A stretch of DNA of 64,000 bases from Proteromonas lacertae. Lineage: Eukaryota; Sar; Bigyra; Opalinata; Proteromonadidae. Location of the stretch: the NCBI GenBank assembly GCA_002245135.1, contig NGBS01001160.1, positions 800,526 to 864,525 of the forward strand. The letters run 5' to 3'. The translations under genes were made by a program, and so were the position numbers. Positions within the stretch are counted from its first letter, which is position 1, and every line of letters starts with the position of its first letter. The notes beneath the pieces are model-generated. The model made no database searches and was not told where the DNA came from. It worked only from the letters and a program-made list of their open reading frames with translations. Below, piece by piece: positions 23,747 to 36,661 of this stretch.

Positions 23747-25407
23747 ATGGAGATAAAAGGACTAACTGTTGTTAGAACTGTATCAAATGGACCATTTTAT
23801 GACATATGGCAAGGCAAGAAAACTGGTTCAGAGGACATGTTTGCTGTTGTTGTAATACCTTTGCATAAGTTTAACTCTATTGAAAAAGGAGATATTACAA
23901 ATAAGGTATATTTTGTTGTATTATTTTTAGATAAGAGAAATAGAGAATAAAGTATTTCTTCAAACCTTTCAAGTAAAGTCAGTTGCAATAGATCAAAAAT
24001 GCTTAATAATAACAACTACTTATGATAAATCAGCCATAAATCTAAGTAGTTTCATAAATTCAAGAAAAAAAGGTTTGAAGTATGATTATATACTTTCAGA
24101 GGTATATATTTTCCTTATTATTATTATAGCAAGTATTGTTGTGGTGTCAAAATATCGCAGATGCATTAGAGTCAATTCATACAGCAAAATACTTTTATTA
24201 TTGTTTATCATCTCAATCAATATCAATAAGTTCAAATACAACTCGTTTATTCCCTCCGTTCCTCAGTTTCCCTGCAATTAATGAGAAATATAGCAAAATA
24301 TCATCTCCAATTACTACATTATATTCATCACCAGAAGTATTAAGATGTGAACAGAAATATACGAAATATAATGATTATTGGTCATTTGGAGTAATATTAT
24401 ATGAATTATGTTATGGGAAATTACCTTTTAATAATTATTTTGATATTATTAACTATACACTAGGAAAATATATACCAAAAGAATTTGATAATGTGAATGA
24501 TAAAGAAGAGAAAATATACAATGAACAAGTTGAAACAATATTCAAATTATTATTAAGTGTTGATATGAAAAAGAGAGAGAAAGGTATTTTGGCCATTAGA
24601 AAGTATGATTCAATATCACCATCAGAGGTGAGAGAGTTATTAATGAGTAGTTATAACAATGACACAATTTCATCAAAGATTATTAGCGATAATGCAAAGA
24701 GTAATATTCCTGCAATACCAACAGCTCCTTCATTATTTGGACCTCCTAGTAGTTTAGATGAATTATTACCTGTTGCATGTATAATATATATATATATATA
24801 TATTATAATGTTTATTTATTTTAATAGTTGAAAGACCTACAAAGACTTCCATTGAAGTGATTAATTCCACAGTTATTATCAAGTATATAGTTATTTTTTT
24901 AATCATAATTTTGTTTTATAGATACAACTCCAGTTGGAACAGGTGTTTATTATTTAGCTTTTACATACCAATTATTAGAGTTTATTGATAAAGTTTATAT
25001 GATTTCATTTGATGGTAAAATGATAGGTGGATTAGATATTTCAATAATTCCACAGATTTTAGACTTTCATGGAAATGCTATTGTATTATTTTATTATTAT
25101 TATGTTTTGTATATAGCAAATGGATGATTTAGAGGATATTACACACTATGCTGGTCAGTGTGGGAAGATTTTGTTTCATATTAGAAAATTAACTGAAATA
25201 AGTGAACCAATTAATAAGTGTATGAAATTAATGATGTATTTTTATTTAATATATAGCTGTTAAGATTAGTTTTAAGTGGTATAATCAATATGTTGAAAGT
25301 GATTATGGTATTCAACATGATAATGAAATTATTTTTGATTTTAAAGTATGAAATATCTTTCATATTATCAGCAACGATGCTTAAATACTTGGAAACTGAG
25401 AAAATAG
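23747..25407 (+). CDS. Pseudokinase-like protein with C-terminal extension
   Basis: The start MEIKGLTVVRTVSNGPFYDI looks like a kinase N-lobe lacking a proper Gly loop. Further on come IADALESIHTAKYFYYCLSS where HRD should be (YYC instead), no DFG, then an intact-looking C-lobe (LYSSPEVLRC, YNDYWSFGVILYELCYGKLP). Catalysis is therefore unlikely. After about 24780 the C-terminal part (GTGVYYLAF or an alternative join; LLEFIDKVYMISFDGKMIGG; KISFKWYNQYVESDYGIQH) is not recognised. Introns near 23910, 24102 and 24780 are convincing; those near 24880-24950 and 25210-25260 have several possible donors, so the C-terminus is approximate. End taken at TAG 25405-25407. Confidence 0.6.
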
Positions 25408-25617
25408 ATTTCAATTTAGTTACTTGTGACTCATAGATCTGTCATTTTGATGTGTTATTAGTATAATGGGATATAATACTTTCGTGAATATTATTAAAAT
25501 GTTTATGTTATTGTTATATCTGTTTCAAAAATATATCCGTTTCAATTATATTTTCTCGATTTTTGAAGTTATAAGAAGTTGTAATATGATATGAACATTA
25601 AAAAAATAACTTATTAC

Positions 25618-28155
25618 TTAAAAAGATCTTTGAATTAAAAACTTCTTCCTAACTGCGTTTGTATATCCTTCTTGATAGATATACACAAATCTCTTCTTCT
25701 TTGTTGGTGATAATGGATTAATTTCACTCTCAGCTTTTCTCTTCTTCCTAATTCCTTCTTCTACTTTCATTACAGATATATTCTTAGATTGATTAAACAT
25801 CAAATTACTACTTTCATTTACATTATTCTCTAAATTATTCTTTAACTCAATCAATAACTGTTGAGAAAGTACTTTTCTTTGACTATTTCCATAACAACCA
25901 AATGAATCAATTGATGGGTTTAAACAATAATTATCATTATGAATAACAACAGTAATATTATAACTATGCAACAACTCTTTAATTCTATTAAATTCTGCTA
26001 ATTCTGATTGGTTATAAGACACTTTTGGAACACTTCTTATTGTATTGTGAAGAATGTATTTAGTGAATGGAATATAATCCATTGATGCGACAGTCTTACA
26101 CCTTTCATCTATACCTAATAATGAACGATTGTTACAATATAAATGTAAATCTGATTTAAGCATATTTGTTTTATCATTCTTCTATATAAATACATAATAA
26201 TAACAATACTTTATCATAATTATCCATTTTTTGATTTGATTTAAATATCTTATGTAATCTCACAATAGAATATGGAAAATATCCCATTACTGAATAATCT
26301 TGTGTCTTTGATATATAATTTGTTAATTCATTCATATAATTAATCTCCATTATACCTGCAAATGTCTTTTTCATAGTTGGATCTGAGAAGAATTTTGATA
26401 AATAACTATTATGTATTACATTCACTAATCTTCGTGGATCTAAATCGTAGAATTTACTGATTATATAATCACTATTGTCATTCAAAAAATCTATTTTAAA
26501 AAGAAATATATATAAACTAAACAATATATTATATACTATTTTCATGTTTTCTTTCTAGTTTAAATATTCTATTTATATAATCATAAAATCCAATAGTTTC
26601 ATCTTTATTACCAATATTTATATTCCTTATCATATCTTTAGTAATGGTTTTATTGAATTGACTGAGGAATTGTAATGTATTTAAACAACTTCTAATATCT
26701 CCATTGTTCTGTTTAATCAATTCTCCAATTGTTTCAATTCCTATTCTTATATCTTCTTTATAACAAATATCTGATATCCTTTTACTTAATAATGATTGGT
26801 CAATGGGTGGAATATTGTAGACGAAGGAGGATTTTCGCAATTCAATTAATGCTGGAACATACTATTAAAATATAATTTATGATAATAAATGTTATTATTA
26901 TTATACTGGATCATTACAAACACATATAATAGGTCTTTTCATCTTAATACCTTCTATTTAATAATAATTATAATATATAATATATATACTGATTTTCCCT
27001 TCACTTAGTTTTATTATCTGACTAATCACATGATTATTTTCACTATTCAACACTCCATCTATTTCATCTAATAATATCAAATTAGGTTTTGCTTTAATAT
27101 TACTATTCTCACTTTCATTATTATTATTAAATCCAATTGCTTCATTCTGCATTGCACTGATTATTTCATTCCATAATCCTTCACCACTTCTATTATCACT
27201 TGCATTAATTTCTATTACATTATAACCACAATGATTGGCTAATATATTAATTAGAGTCGTTTTACCTATGCCAGGTGAACCTGATAATAATAATAATGGA
27301 TGCTGTGGTTTACCTTCTTTAGTAGGAGCTTCACTATAATTGTATTTAAATGGACAATTGTTGGCTGTATGACCTTTTTGATTGCAATAATAACACTTAT
27401 AATTTGAATATTTACTATTATTTTCAGTTGTTGTTGAAGATTGCTGTTGTTTTATTAGTGATTTTATTGGTGAATTCTCTTTTTTGGATTTTCCCTTCTT
27501 CGATGTTGATCTTGTGGGTGATGAGAATAATGAATTTGTTTCAGTTTTTGGTAATTTATGAAATACACATCCATCCCACTGTTTTAACCATTGTAAGATT
27601 ATTCTATTACCTTTTGCCTCTGATATTAATTCTGTAAAACATGTTGGCTGATATTTATTTGCCCATAATTCATGACTCTTCTGTTGTTTCTTGGATTGTG
27701 TAGAATCTGGTTGTTTCTTTTGTAGCTCTTCTCTTTCAGCAATATTTATTTCAGTCTTATGCAACATTTTATCCATTTCTTCTGTTGAATATCTAAAGTA
27801 TGACTTTCTTCTTGATATTTCTTCAACTTGTTTCTTATTCTCTTTCATATAATATACACCACACTATAAATGTATAATAAATTATAAATACATCTGGGAT
27901 GTGAATTGAACATGTTTTTTCAGCAAATGCTGGACTTAATGATAAAAATCGCTTTACGGTTTTGGGACTAACATTAATCACTGTTAATTCACTTTTTTCT
28001 TCAACCACAGGTTTATCTGATTTTGGCGCCTTTTCAGGTTTGGTATTTGCTAAGAAGAATAATAAAGTAAATATACAATCTTCTAACTCTCTGAGTATTG
28101 ATAGCTCTTCATCAATATTACCTTCTAATTCTGCTTCATAGTCCTCATAATCCAT
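25618..28155 (-). CDS. CHTF18: CTF18, alternative RFC large subunit, with CCHC zinc knuckle
   Basis: CTF18 is the large subunit of the alternative clamp loader that places PCNA on DNA for replication and sister-chromatid cohesion. Seen: HELWANKYQPTCFTELISEA, AAA+ Walker A LSGSPGIGKTTLINIL, Walker B LILLDEIDGVLN, RFC-like KRPIICVCNDP, NNGDIRSCLNTLQFL, and the CTF18-specific C-terminus (YIYQEGYTNAVRKKFL). Introns near 26182-26209, 26498-26543, 26863-26907, 26948-26985, 27850-27880 and 28049-28076 join the exons. Between the N-terminal part and Walker A lies an extra zinc knuckle, CYYCNQKGHTANNC (C-x2-C-x4-H-x4-C), which I do not know from other CTF18 proteins. It shares a 58-bp gap with the divergent kinesin. 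Confidence 0.9.
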
Positions 28156-28213
28156 TTTGAAACAAAAATAGGTTTGCTGATAACTTGATTCTGGTTTTTT
28201 AAAATTTAAAAAT

Positions 28214-31172
28214 ATGAATGATCAGCTGTATCAAATTTGTTATTTCTATATCTTGTAGTAACAATATAAGAATAATATCAAGTATGACTAATGAATTGAA
28301 TGATCTTGGAGGAGATGGAGCAAAAATGGGAAACTGTGAATTGTTTTGTATTCCAAGTGAAACTCTTAACAAAGCAGAAGAAAGGTTCATGTATTATTGA
28401 TATAATATTATGAAAATAGAATAACACAAAAAGAAAAAACAATACAAATATCAAACCCAAATGATGGAGATGATAAAGCATTTAGAGAATTTAGAATTCC
28501 AAGTCACTTCAATCTTCCATTAAGTACGACAGAAGATAGAGTTACATTAAAATCAAAAATCATTTCACCAATCTGTCAATGGATATGTGATGGCTTTTCA
28601 GCCAATATAATAGCCTATGGTCAGAGAGGTACTGGTAAAACATCATTTTATTTCCAACCACCTACTGGTTTGCTATTTACAATATGTAATAGTTTATTGA
28701 GATTAAAAACAATGAATACTGTTCAAAATATAGAGTTAGGAATATCAATATATGAATTAAGACATAGTGATTTCTTTGATTTACTATCTGGAGATAAAAT
28801 AATCAATAATAATTTCACAGTTTTACAATATAATGAGTATAATTTTTAGTTTTATTATTTTTATAGAATAAATACAATATATCAGATAGTTTCACTCATA
28901 AATACTAATTATATGAATTATGATAAGAAATCGTTTAAATATTTACCCAATCAAGGTCATCTATTTATTAAATTATATTATTATAATCATACTCAGAATA
29001 TATCCAGTTGTTTATATATGATTGATTTGATTGGAACTGAATCAATAACTAAACTAAACACTAATAAAGAGACAAGTTTCATATCTCCACAAGAGAAACA
29101 AATAATTAGAAAAGAACTACTGTCAATAAGTAAACTCATTGCAGATATATCATTATTATCTTATAATAATGCTTCAGTATATATACTAAAACATATATAT
29201 TTTATATAGTCATTTGCTATACCTCCATCTTATAGAGATAATAAACTATCTTATCATCTTGGACCATTGCTATTTAATAATAGTAAAACATATTTATTAG
29301 GTTTTATATCTCCATATATTGTGGATATGATTGAATCTATTAATACAGTATAAATACAAATAATAATAAAAATTGTATAGATGAGAATATGTAGTCAATG
29401 TTCAACATTAACAATACCATGTATAAAAGGTAAATTGATAAATAAAATCACATTTGATAGTATTATTAACTATTCATTTGATGAAACAATATATCAGAAA
29501 CTAACCACTTTATCAAGAGTATATCTCTTATCTTTTATCAATAGAATACTACCATTCAGTCATCTGCTACACCATATTCATATAATGAGTATATTATATT
29601 AATTTAGTTATATATTATGATAGTCCATATTTAGCAACATCAGTATTAAAGAATCCCTCAAAATCTTCCTCTCCTCCACCATTACCGCCAACTTTAGATG
29701 ATTATTATGATCAAATGTGTGAAAGAAATGAGAATGATGATGAAGATATTGATTATAGTGATTCTAGTGATAGTGATAAAGGAAATGAATATAATAATAA
29801 CCATCAACAACCATTACAAAGACCAATAGAGAAACAGCCATTACTGCAATATCAACAACAACAAAATCAACAAAAAAATATATCATCAACTCCAGAAGAA
29901 ATATATCAACAATATCAACCACTATTATCTCAACCACATCAACAAAAAACACAAAAACACAAACATCAGCAGAAACAATCACAAAAGAAAAGTATTTCGC
30001 CATCTCTTCATGAAACAAATCAACAATACCAACCATTACAATCTCAATCATATCAAAAACAATCACCTGAAGTAATACAGGAACAATATCAACCAAAAAC
30101 AAGGCATCATTCAAGAAAGAAACAATCACAAACACAACCAACCTATTCACAATTAGCATATATGGAAAAGCAGAAAGAAGAAAAGCAGAGAGAATTAAAC
30201 ACTACGCATTCTGATGAAATAAACGTATATATATATAATGATTAATATAACTAATTAGAATACAATGCAATTGAATTATGATAATGCAATACTAGAAAAA
30301 GATGTAGAAATAGAGAATCTAAAATTACAAATTGTTAAACTACAAAGTGATATAAAATATCTTCAGAATAACAGTTCATATTCACCAATATTCAATAGAT
30401 ATGAAGATGATATAAAAGAATTGAATAATCAAATAATTGATCAACAAAATTACATTAATAAACTTCACCAACAACTTTTGGATGTGAATGAAGGAATAGT
30501 GGACAGATCAGCTCAAAAGATTGTTAATAAACTGAGAAATGATTTAAATAAGCTAATAAAAGAATTGATGTTTTATAAAAACAAAGAAAGAGAATATGAA
30601 TTGAATGAAAACAGAGTGAATCATTTATTATTAAAGTTAAAAACTGTCACAAAAGAGAATAAGAAAATGAAAGAAGAAGTAAAACAAACTCATATTGATA
30701 TACTTTCATCTGATAGAAATAATGAAGTATAATTATTATTACAATTATATATATATAATAGAGTATTGATATATTAACTAATGAAAATAAACAGTTGAAG
30801 ATGAGTAATAAGAATATGAAAAAAGAAGTGAAAGATTTGAAAGACTATATTGTGAAGTTAGAAAGAGAGAGATATAAAGGAAAGTTTATGAAGTTAATAT
30901 ATGAAAAGAAGAATCCAGTAAATGTAGAAACTGATTGGAAAGAACAATATGAGAATGAAACTATTCATAGATTGTTAGATAGATTAAAGACTGTTCTCAT
31001 TGATGTATAATATAGTTTATTATATTTATGTTAGAATGTTCCAAGTGCTTTAAGGATATTGACAAATATAGAGAACTGTGTGAAAGAGATGGAGATAGAA
31101 TTGAATGAGGGAAGTAAAAGAGAACAGAATTTATATAATGCTTTAACTGAGTATGTTAATTCAAATAAATAA
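28214..31172 (+). CDS. Divergent kinesin with C-terminal coiled coil
   Basis: The start MNDQLNNIRIIS needs a 31-nt first intron. Motor features: ICDGFSANIIAYGQRGTGKT (P-loop GQRGTGKT), SCLYMIDLIGTESITK (switch II DLIGTE for DLAGSE), and YRDNKLSYHLGPLLFNNSKT. Switch I (SSRSH) is not recognisable, and HLFIKLYYY follows an altered stretch, so ATPase activity may be changed. The motor is followed by a Gln/Pro-rich linker (29800-30160) and a coiled coil (LEKDVEIENLKLQIVKLQSD). Introns of 26-37 nt near 28393, 28838, 29176, 29350, 29513, 29585, 30224, 30729 and 31007 are each frame-restoring. Not assigned to a kinesin family; a plus-end N-terminal motor seems likely from layout. Confidence 0.8.
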
Positions 31173-31276
31173 AAAATTCTAACAATAATATTTATTAATT
31201 TTCATTTTTCTTAAAAAAACATTCTTTCAAAAAACATTATTTATAAAATATATATTGATCTTTTAAACTAATTATT

Positions 31277-33730
31277 CTATTCAGCATTTTCTTCTTTCTT
31301 TTCAACAACAGGTTCTGGTTCAATAATTTCATCTTCTTTAGCATTATTTTCCTTTACTTCTTCTCCTTCATTCTCTTCTTTCTTTTCTTCTTCTTTCACT
31401 TCTTCCTTTTCACCTTCTTTCTCTTCTACATTCTCTTCTTCTTTAACTGGTTCTTTTTCTTTTTCTTCTTTCTTTTCCACATTTTCATCTTCTTTAACTT
31501 CTTCTTCTTCCTTCACTTCTTCATTCTCTACAATTTTCTCTTCTTCTACTTCTTCATTACCAACTTCTTCTTCATTATCACTATTCTCTTCACTTCCTTC
31601 ATCAGGTTCTGTAGTTGGTTGTTCATTCTGTTCAACTACAACATCATCTTCTTTAACAGCATCAGGTGGATTGGATTGCATCATCTTCTGTTTATATTCT
31701 CTTCTATTTTGATATGCTTTAAACAAGTTATCATAAGCTTGAATGGCATTTGTTACATTGTTCAATGTGATATCTTTTGCTAATATTATGTTATTATTGA
31801 GCGTAGATAATTCACTAGGATTTGTTGTTGTATTATCAACAGATAAATTATTAGTGATATTCTCAAAATTATCTACAAGTTCAGTTAAATAATCAATATA
31901 TCTATGTAGATTTAATAATGTTGGCTTTGCAACAGAGTTATATTTATCTTCATAATAATGTATTTGATCATCAGAAAGGTATTTTGGTTCATTTGTTGGT
32001 TTTAATACTCTTCCTTTTCTATTGTAATAATTTCCATTAATCATTACAATTCCATTTTTACTATTATTAATGCCATTTGGTTTTGTAGGTGATAATGCTA
32101 TTGAAGCAGATGATTCCTACAGGATTTGTAATTGGTTCTTCTGTTTTTTGTTCAGCAACTTCTATAAAAGACAATAATTTATATATAATATACCATATTG
32201 ATATTGATATTCACTAACATACTTTTGATCATCTTTATTCACATTACTAAATATAACAATATATAAAATATAATAAATATATACTCATTAAAGGTAATAT
32301 ATCCTTTCTGAACATCCTTCTTTCTCTTTTCATCATACATTCTCTTTTCCATAACAAAAATAGAGTTATTCAAACTTGTAACGCCCAATTCTATAGTATT
32401 TTTTAATATATAATAATATATATATATATATACCATTCAATGTATCATTAAAACTAATAGGAATTCCATTATATAACAATATCCAACGAGCTTTCAATTG
32501 TTTAATTTCTCTGTTCTTTTCTTCATCACTTTGGAAATGTTTCATTCTAATTACACCTAATTCTCTAATCAAATAATAATAAAACACATTATAAAATATA
32601 CTCAAATAATGCAGTTACAGCAACTAAAATAGATTGATATCTATCACATTGAGACTTTAACTTTCTTTTAACAATTAATCCATCTAAATAAATAAAGTAA
32701 AACTGTTGTGTTTCTGGTAATTCTCTGAGTGTAAATACATCAATTACATTATTATAAGCGGTTTGAACTTCAGTCATTAAACTATTTGGTATTAACGAAG
32801 CAATAATCTTCTCCATAATATTGTCAGTAATATTGAACTTTATACATTGGGTAATTCTTCTTATAATCATATAAAATATTTCATTTAATATATTACTAGT
32901 GAATGTAACGAAATCAGAGTTTACTACATAGGTAGGGAAGTATTTATTGGCAATCTTAGCGATTATTACACCATTTCCTAAATATTCTTTAATTTTGTTA
33001 TTGTTATTGTTATTATCATTATTATTATCTCCTTTTACTTTCTTTCTATTCATTGTAGCAATCATTTCACTGTCTTGTGATTGGAATAATTTCATTTGCT
33101 TTAATTTCATAATGGTGTTATTTTCCATGTATTTTAAAGATGTATATTTTAATACTGGATTTGAGAACAATTGAGTTAAATCTGTGAATTTTCTAATTGC
33201 TACTTGTGCACGGATAACTGTGAGTTTATCATCTTTAACATCCCAATTTGGGATTGTCACAGCACTTGTTATTAATTTTGTAGCTATTGTTTCTAGTACT
33301 GTTGAGATAAATAATGCAGCTTCAAATTTCATATTTAATTTACCTTCACTGTGTAAAATTTCATTATTTTCACGAATGAAACGATAAATCTAGAATAATA
33401 ACTCTAACAATCAATACAGTTCTTGGATTAATGACTAACTGCTTGAACTACCTTGTAGAAATCGAAGATTCATTAACTCTTCTTTTTCTTTCTGCAATCT
33501 TTCTTCTCTTTGCTCCGGTGTTTCATCATTTTCACCTTCAATTAATTTTAAATCCTTTTCTAATTCTCTTTGAAGAATTTTTTCGATCTAAATAAATGAG
33601 ATTCATTTTCAATACTTGACTTTCTTCAGGATCTTCTTGTTCATTATCTTTAGGAGTATTATTTTCGTTATTTTCTTGGCCAATAATTTCTTCCACTCTC
33701 GTTTATTACATTTTCTTCATTACAATCCAT
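31277..33730 (-). CDS. Protein with tandem H2A-like and H2B-like histone folds
   Basis: Unusual product. After an acidic N-terminal part (EQEDPEESQ), about 33395-33164 encodes an H2A-like fold (PRT-IYRFIRENNE, FEAALFISTVLETIATKLI, IRAQVAIRKFTDLTQLF). Then 32975-32733 encodes an H2B-like fold including its diagnostic C-helix (IIAKIANKYFPTYVVNSD, FVTFTSNILNEIFYMIIRRI, ASLIPNSLMTEVQTAYNNVI). Further on, LAKDITLNNVTNAIQAYDNL resembles another histone-fold segment, and the last 120 residues are Glu/Lys-rich like a histone-chaperone tail. Introns near 32166-32197, 32251-32288, 32388-32433, 32570-32606 and 33568-33596 are good. Frame problems remain near 33690, 33430 and 32110. Nearest concept is a histone doublet; role (nucleosome variant, TAF-like or chaperone) unknown. 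Confidence 0.6.
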
Positions 33731-33888
33731 TGTTTCTTTGATAGTTACTCTTTTATAAGAAATAATTCAAAAGTAAAATGAAAAACGGTTGTGTAATTTT
33801 ACTGTAATTAATGTAAATTTTGATTAAATCAACAATAAAAAGATTATTCACTCAATAAATAATAATAATAAATTTTATTATATATCAT

Positions 33889-34455
33889 TTACACATCATA
33901 AAAGTCTTCATCTTCATCTTCATCATTCTTATGTTTAATCTAAAAATGAATAAAAAAAAATGAACATACAATAACTTTTGTTTCACTTTCTTTTTCCATC
34001 TGTTCTAATATCTGAATAATTTGCTTTTCGCTTACTTCTCCTCCTAATCTTCCTGTTCTAGCCAAATTGATAATGTGATCTTCAATAGCACGAGATTTAT
34101 CAGGGTTAACTAATGCTATTCTTCCCACTAAATATTAATAAACACATATAATACATCTAGCTCTTCCATCTGAACTAATCAAACCAACGACCATAGCTTT
34201 TCTACTTTCTTCTGCAGCTCTAAAAAGATAATGTAAGATTCTAATTATTCAATACCTTCTTTTCTCTTCTTCTTCACTTGCTTTAGCTATTTGGTCAGTC
34301 ATTTGGGGAACACCCTTTTGACGTGCTTCTAATAATGCTGGATCCTAAATACTATCAAATCAATATAATACCATAATTATATTTCAAAAGATTTTTTAAA
34401 TTGAAAAACTGAAATTACTGACAATTTTACGGTCAATATTTTTATTTCTAGCCAT
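33889..34455 (-). CDS. PDCD5: PDCD5/TFAR19-family DNA-binding protein
   Basis: A small nuclear-cytoplasmic protein conserved from archaea to man, linked to chaperonin/tubulin folding and apoptosis in animals. The frame joins MARNKNIDRKI to DPALLEARQKGVPQMTDQIA, then AAEESRKAMVVGLISSDGRA and LGRIALVNPDKSRAIEDHII, NLARTGRLGGEVSEKQIIQI, and the acidic end KNDEDEDEDF. Human PDCD5 shows the same order ([20 protein letters not shown]; ending DSDEDDDY). Introns near 34347-34422, 34212-34247, 34130-34156 and 33941-33971 are needed. The first is the longest (about 76 nt). Stop is TAA. The domain from 34130 leftward is the conserved core. Confidence 0.85.
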
Positions 34456-34492
34456 TCCATAGTTAAAACAAAAAAAAATCAAATATTAATAA

Positions 34493-36661
34493 CTAATATG
34501 TATATGGATAGGATGAAGACCTTGAATAATTTCTATTTTCATCCATCTCCACATACTCAGAAATATCAAACCAATTTTGATAATTAGAACGACTTCTCAT
34601 TTCATAATTTATTGTTGGTTTTTCTATTCTCCATATTGGTTGTTTAATATATTCTGGAGCGACTTTTGAACAACTTTCTCTACCATCAGTTATATCAATA
34701 ACCTTCTTGATAATATCATAATTAATTTCATCATTAATAAGAGAATCATGTTGATAGGAATGATGACTCATTACATACCTTCTCATCCAACTGGAAGTAG
34801 TTAATTCTTTACCTTGAATTCTATTGATTATCATTTTTAGATAATTATCTAATTCAGACATTTCTTCTTTACTTATTCCAATAATATTCAAATAACTATA
34901 AATCAATGGAATTAGACCAGGTGATTTTCTCTATAAGAATATACAATAAACATTATTTATACATTTCCTAGGAATATATCTTTAATAGACATTTCATCGA
35001 ATGATTCATCAGTTTCTTTATAACTATGATAACATTTTGCTATTAATCAATTAAATATCAATAATAAATACGACAAATATAATTTCTAAAATAAAACTTC
35101 TCTTTATTAACAGCATCAATGTGATGTGCTTTCTCCATATTCACATCAACTTTACTAATTGGCATATACAAATTCAAATTGAAATGTAAAATTGTTTTAA
35201 CCAACAAAGTTACAAATATAGAAAATGCTGCATTCTCATAATCTGTTAATTGTATTTCCATTGTTCTTAACTCAACTCTCCAACCGTTTATTGGACCATT
35301 CATTGGAGGAGGTTTGAAACGGACACTTTGCCAATTTGTACTTTGAATATTCTAATAATAAATAAATAAATAAATAAAAATATATACTTCAAAATGTTCA
35401 GTTGTACTTTTATCATCAACTACAATTCTATCTTCATAAACAACCAAAGGATCTCTAACAAACAAATGAGCGATATGCTTTGCTAAGATTGGATCAACAT
35501 CATTAGATATTAAATAATTATAAGATTCTTCATCAACTACAACATCAATATCATTATATTCAGGCTTATTCATCTTTGAATCAGATATAAATAAATCAAT
35601 TGAACCATATCTTGATTTTGGTATTCTCTTTTCACCTGGTTTTAATGGTTTTAATCCTCTTTCTCCTTTAGTTCTATCATCACAACTTCCACTTATCACA
35701 TTCCATCTTGTATCTATATTAGCTAATTTACCATTCCATATTGGCGAAGCAGCTGTTACAGCCATCATTATTGGAGCCAATACTGTTAATTGATCGTGTA
35801 AATATCTTGCTTCGCTAATATCTTTACATTGAAAAGTAACTTGTAAACAACAACTTCCCATTCCAAATCCCATACAATCCATCTTAATTCCTTTACTGAT
35901 ATCTTTTGTATAAAGATCTCTAAATATTGGAATATTTATATCCATTTTTTCATGTCTTCTTTCTATCATATTTCTTGTTAATGATCTACATATGTAATTA
36001 TTCATTTTAAAATATACTGAAATCTTGGATGTGTATTAATACATTCATCTGAGATATAATCTGAATTTGATATTGGATTATAAGGTTTAAAAAATAGTGA
36101 TCTTGGTGATAAATTGTTTTGATTAATGCCTAGATGAGGAAATGTAACTATTGATAACATGTGACAGTTAGAAGGTAATAGTTCTTGTATTAATTTTCTA
36201 CTATTATGTGTTATTCAATTATTGGAAATGTACCGATGTATCATATTCTGTTCTACATTTAGCAGATCTTTAATAGATGAACCATAAGGCTTTAAAGGTG
36301 TTCCTTCTATCATCCATTTTGCATATTCTGGTTTAAAGTCTACTTGATCATCATGAAGCTGTTGAAACTGTTTAATTAGTTCATCATAACATAAACATAG
36401 TGATGCCTTTTGTGAGAATGGATCAATTTTCACAATTGTATATTCAAGCTTTGAGTACATAGTTAATATTATAACCTTACTTCATCTCCCCAAATAAACT
36501 CATTATTAACATTATTCCTGTACTTCTTAAAGACATTAACAAATTGTCTAATTCCATGTTTTTTAACTATAATATTTTATAATATTCTAATATGTACTAT
36601 ATGGAATGACTTTTTTAGTCTCACTCCATGAAAGAGTTCGACCCACGCCTAAGAAACCCAT
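34493..36661 (-). CDS. GCLC: Glutamate-cysteine ligase catalytic subunit
   Basis: The first and rate-limiting enzyme of glutathione synthesis (ATP + Glu + Cys to gamma-glutamylcysteine), eukaryotic GCLC type. The start MGFLGVGRTLSWSETKKVIP (36661) joins through a 31-nt intron to KKHGIRQFVNVFKKYRNN, then FIWGDE|LEYTIVK. Seen after that: EYAKWMIEGTPLKPYG, MDCMGFGMGSCCLQVTFQ, LTVLAPIMMAVTAASPIWNG, WNVISGSCDDRTKGERGLKP, KHIAHLFVRDPLVVYED, GWRVELRTMEIQLTDYENAA and PISKVDVNMEKAH. All are diagnostic and in order. Introns of about 31-38 nt lie near 36571-36601, 36449-36480, 36195-36230, 35982-36013, 35354-35389, 35045-35076 and 34934-34965. Stop is TAG. Implies glutathione-based redox metabolism. Confidence 0.93.

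Noticed and set aside
27100-28155. First impression of RFC1 instead of CTF18
   Set aside because: No BRCT domain, and the C-terminal GYTNAVRKKFL-type end and central linker are specific to CTF18.
36601-36661. tRNA T-loop-like sequence (GGGTCGAACTC on the minus strand)
   Set aside because: It codes for the start of glutamate-cysteine ligase and no cloverleaf can be drawn around it. No tRNA or rRNA gene was found in the window.
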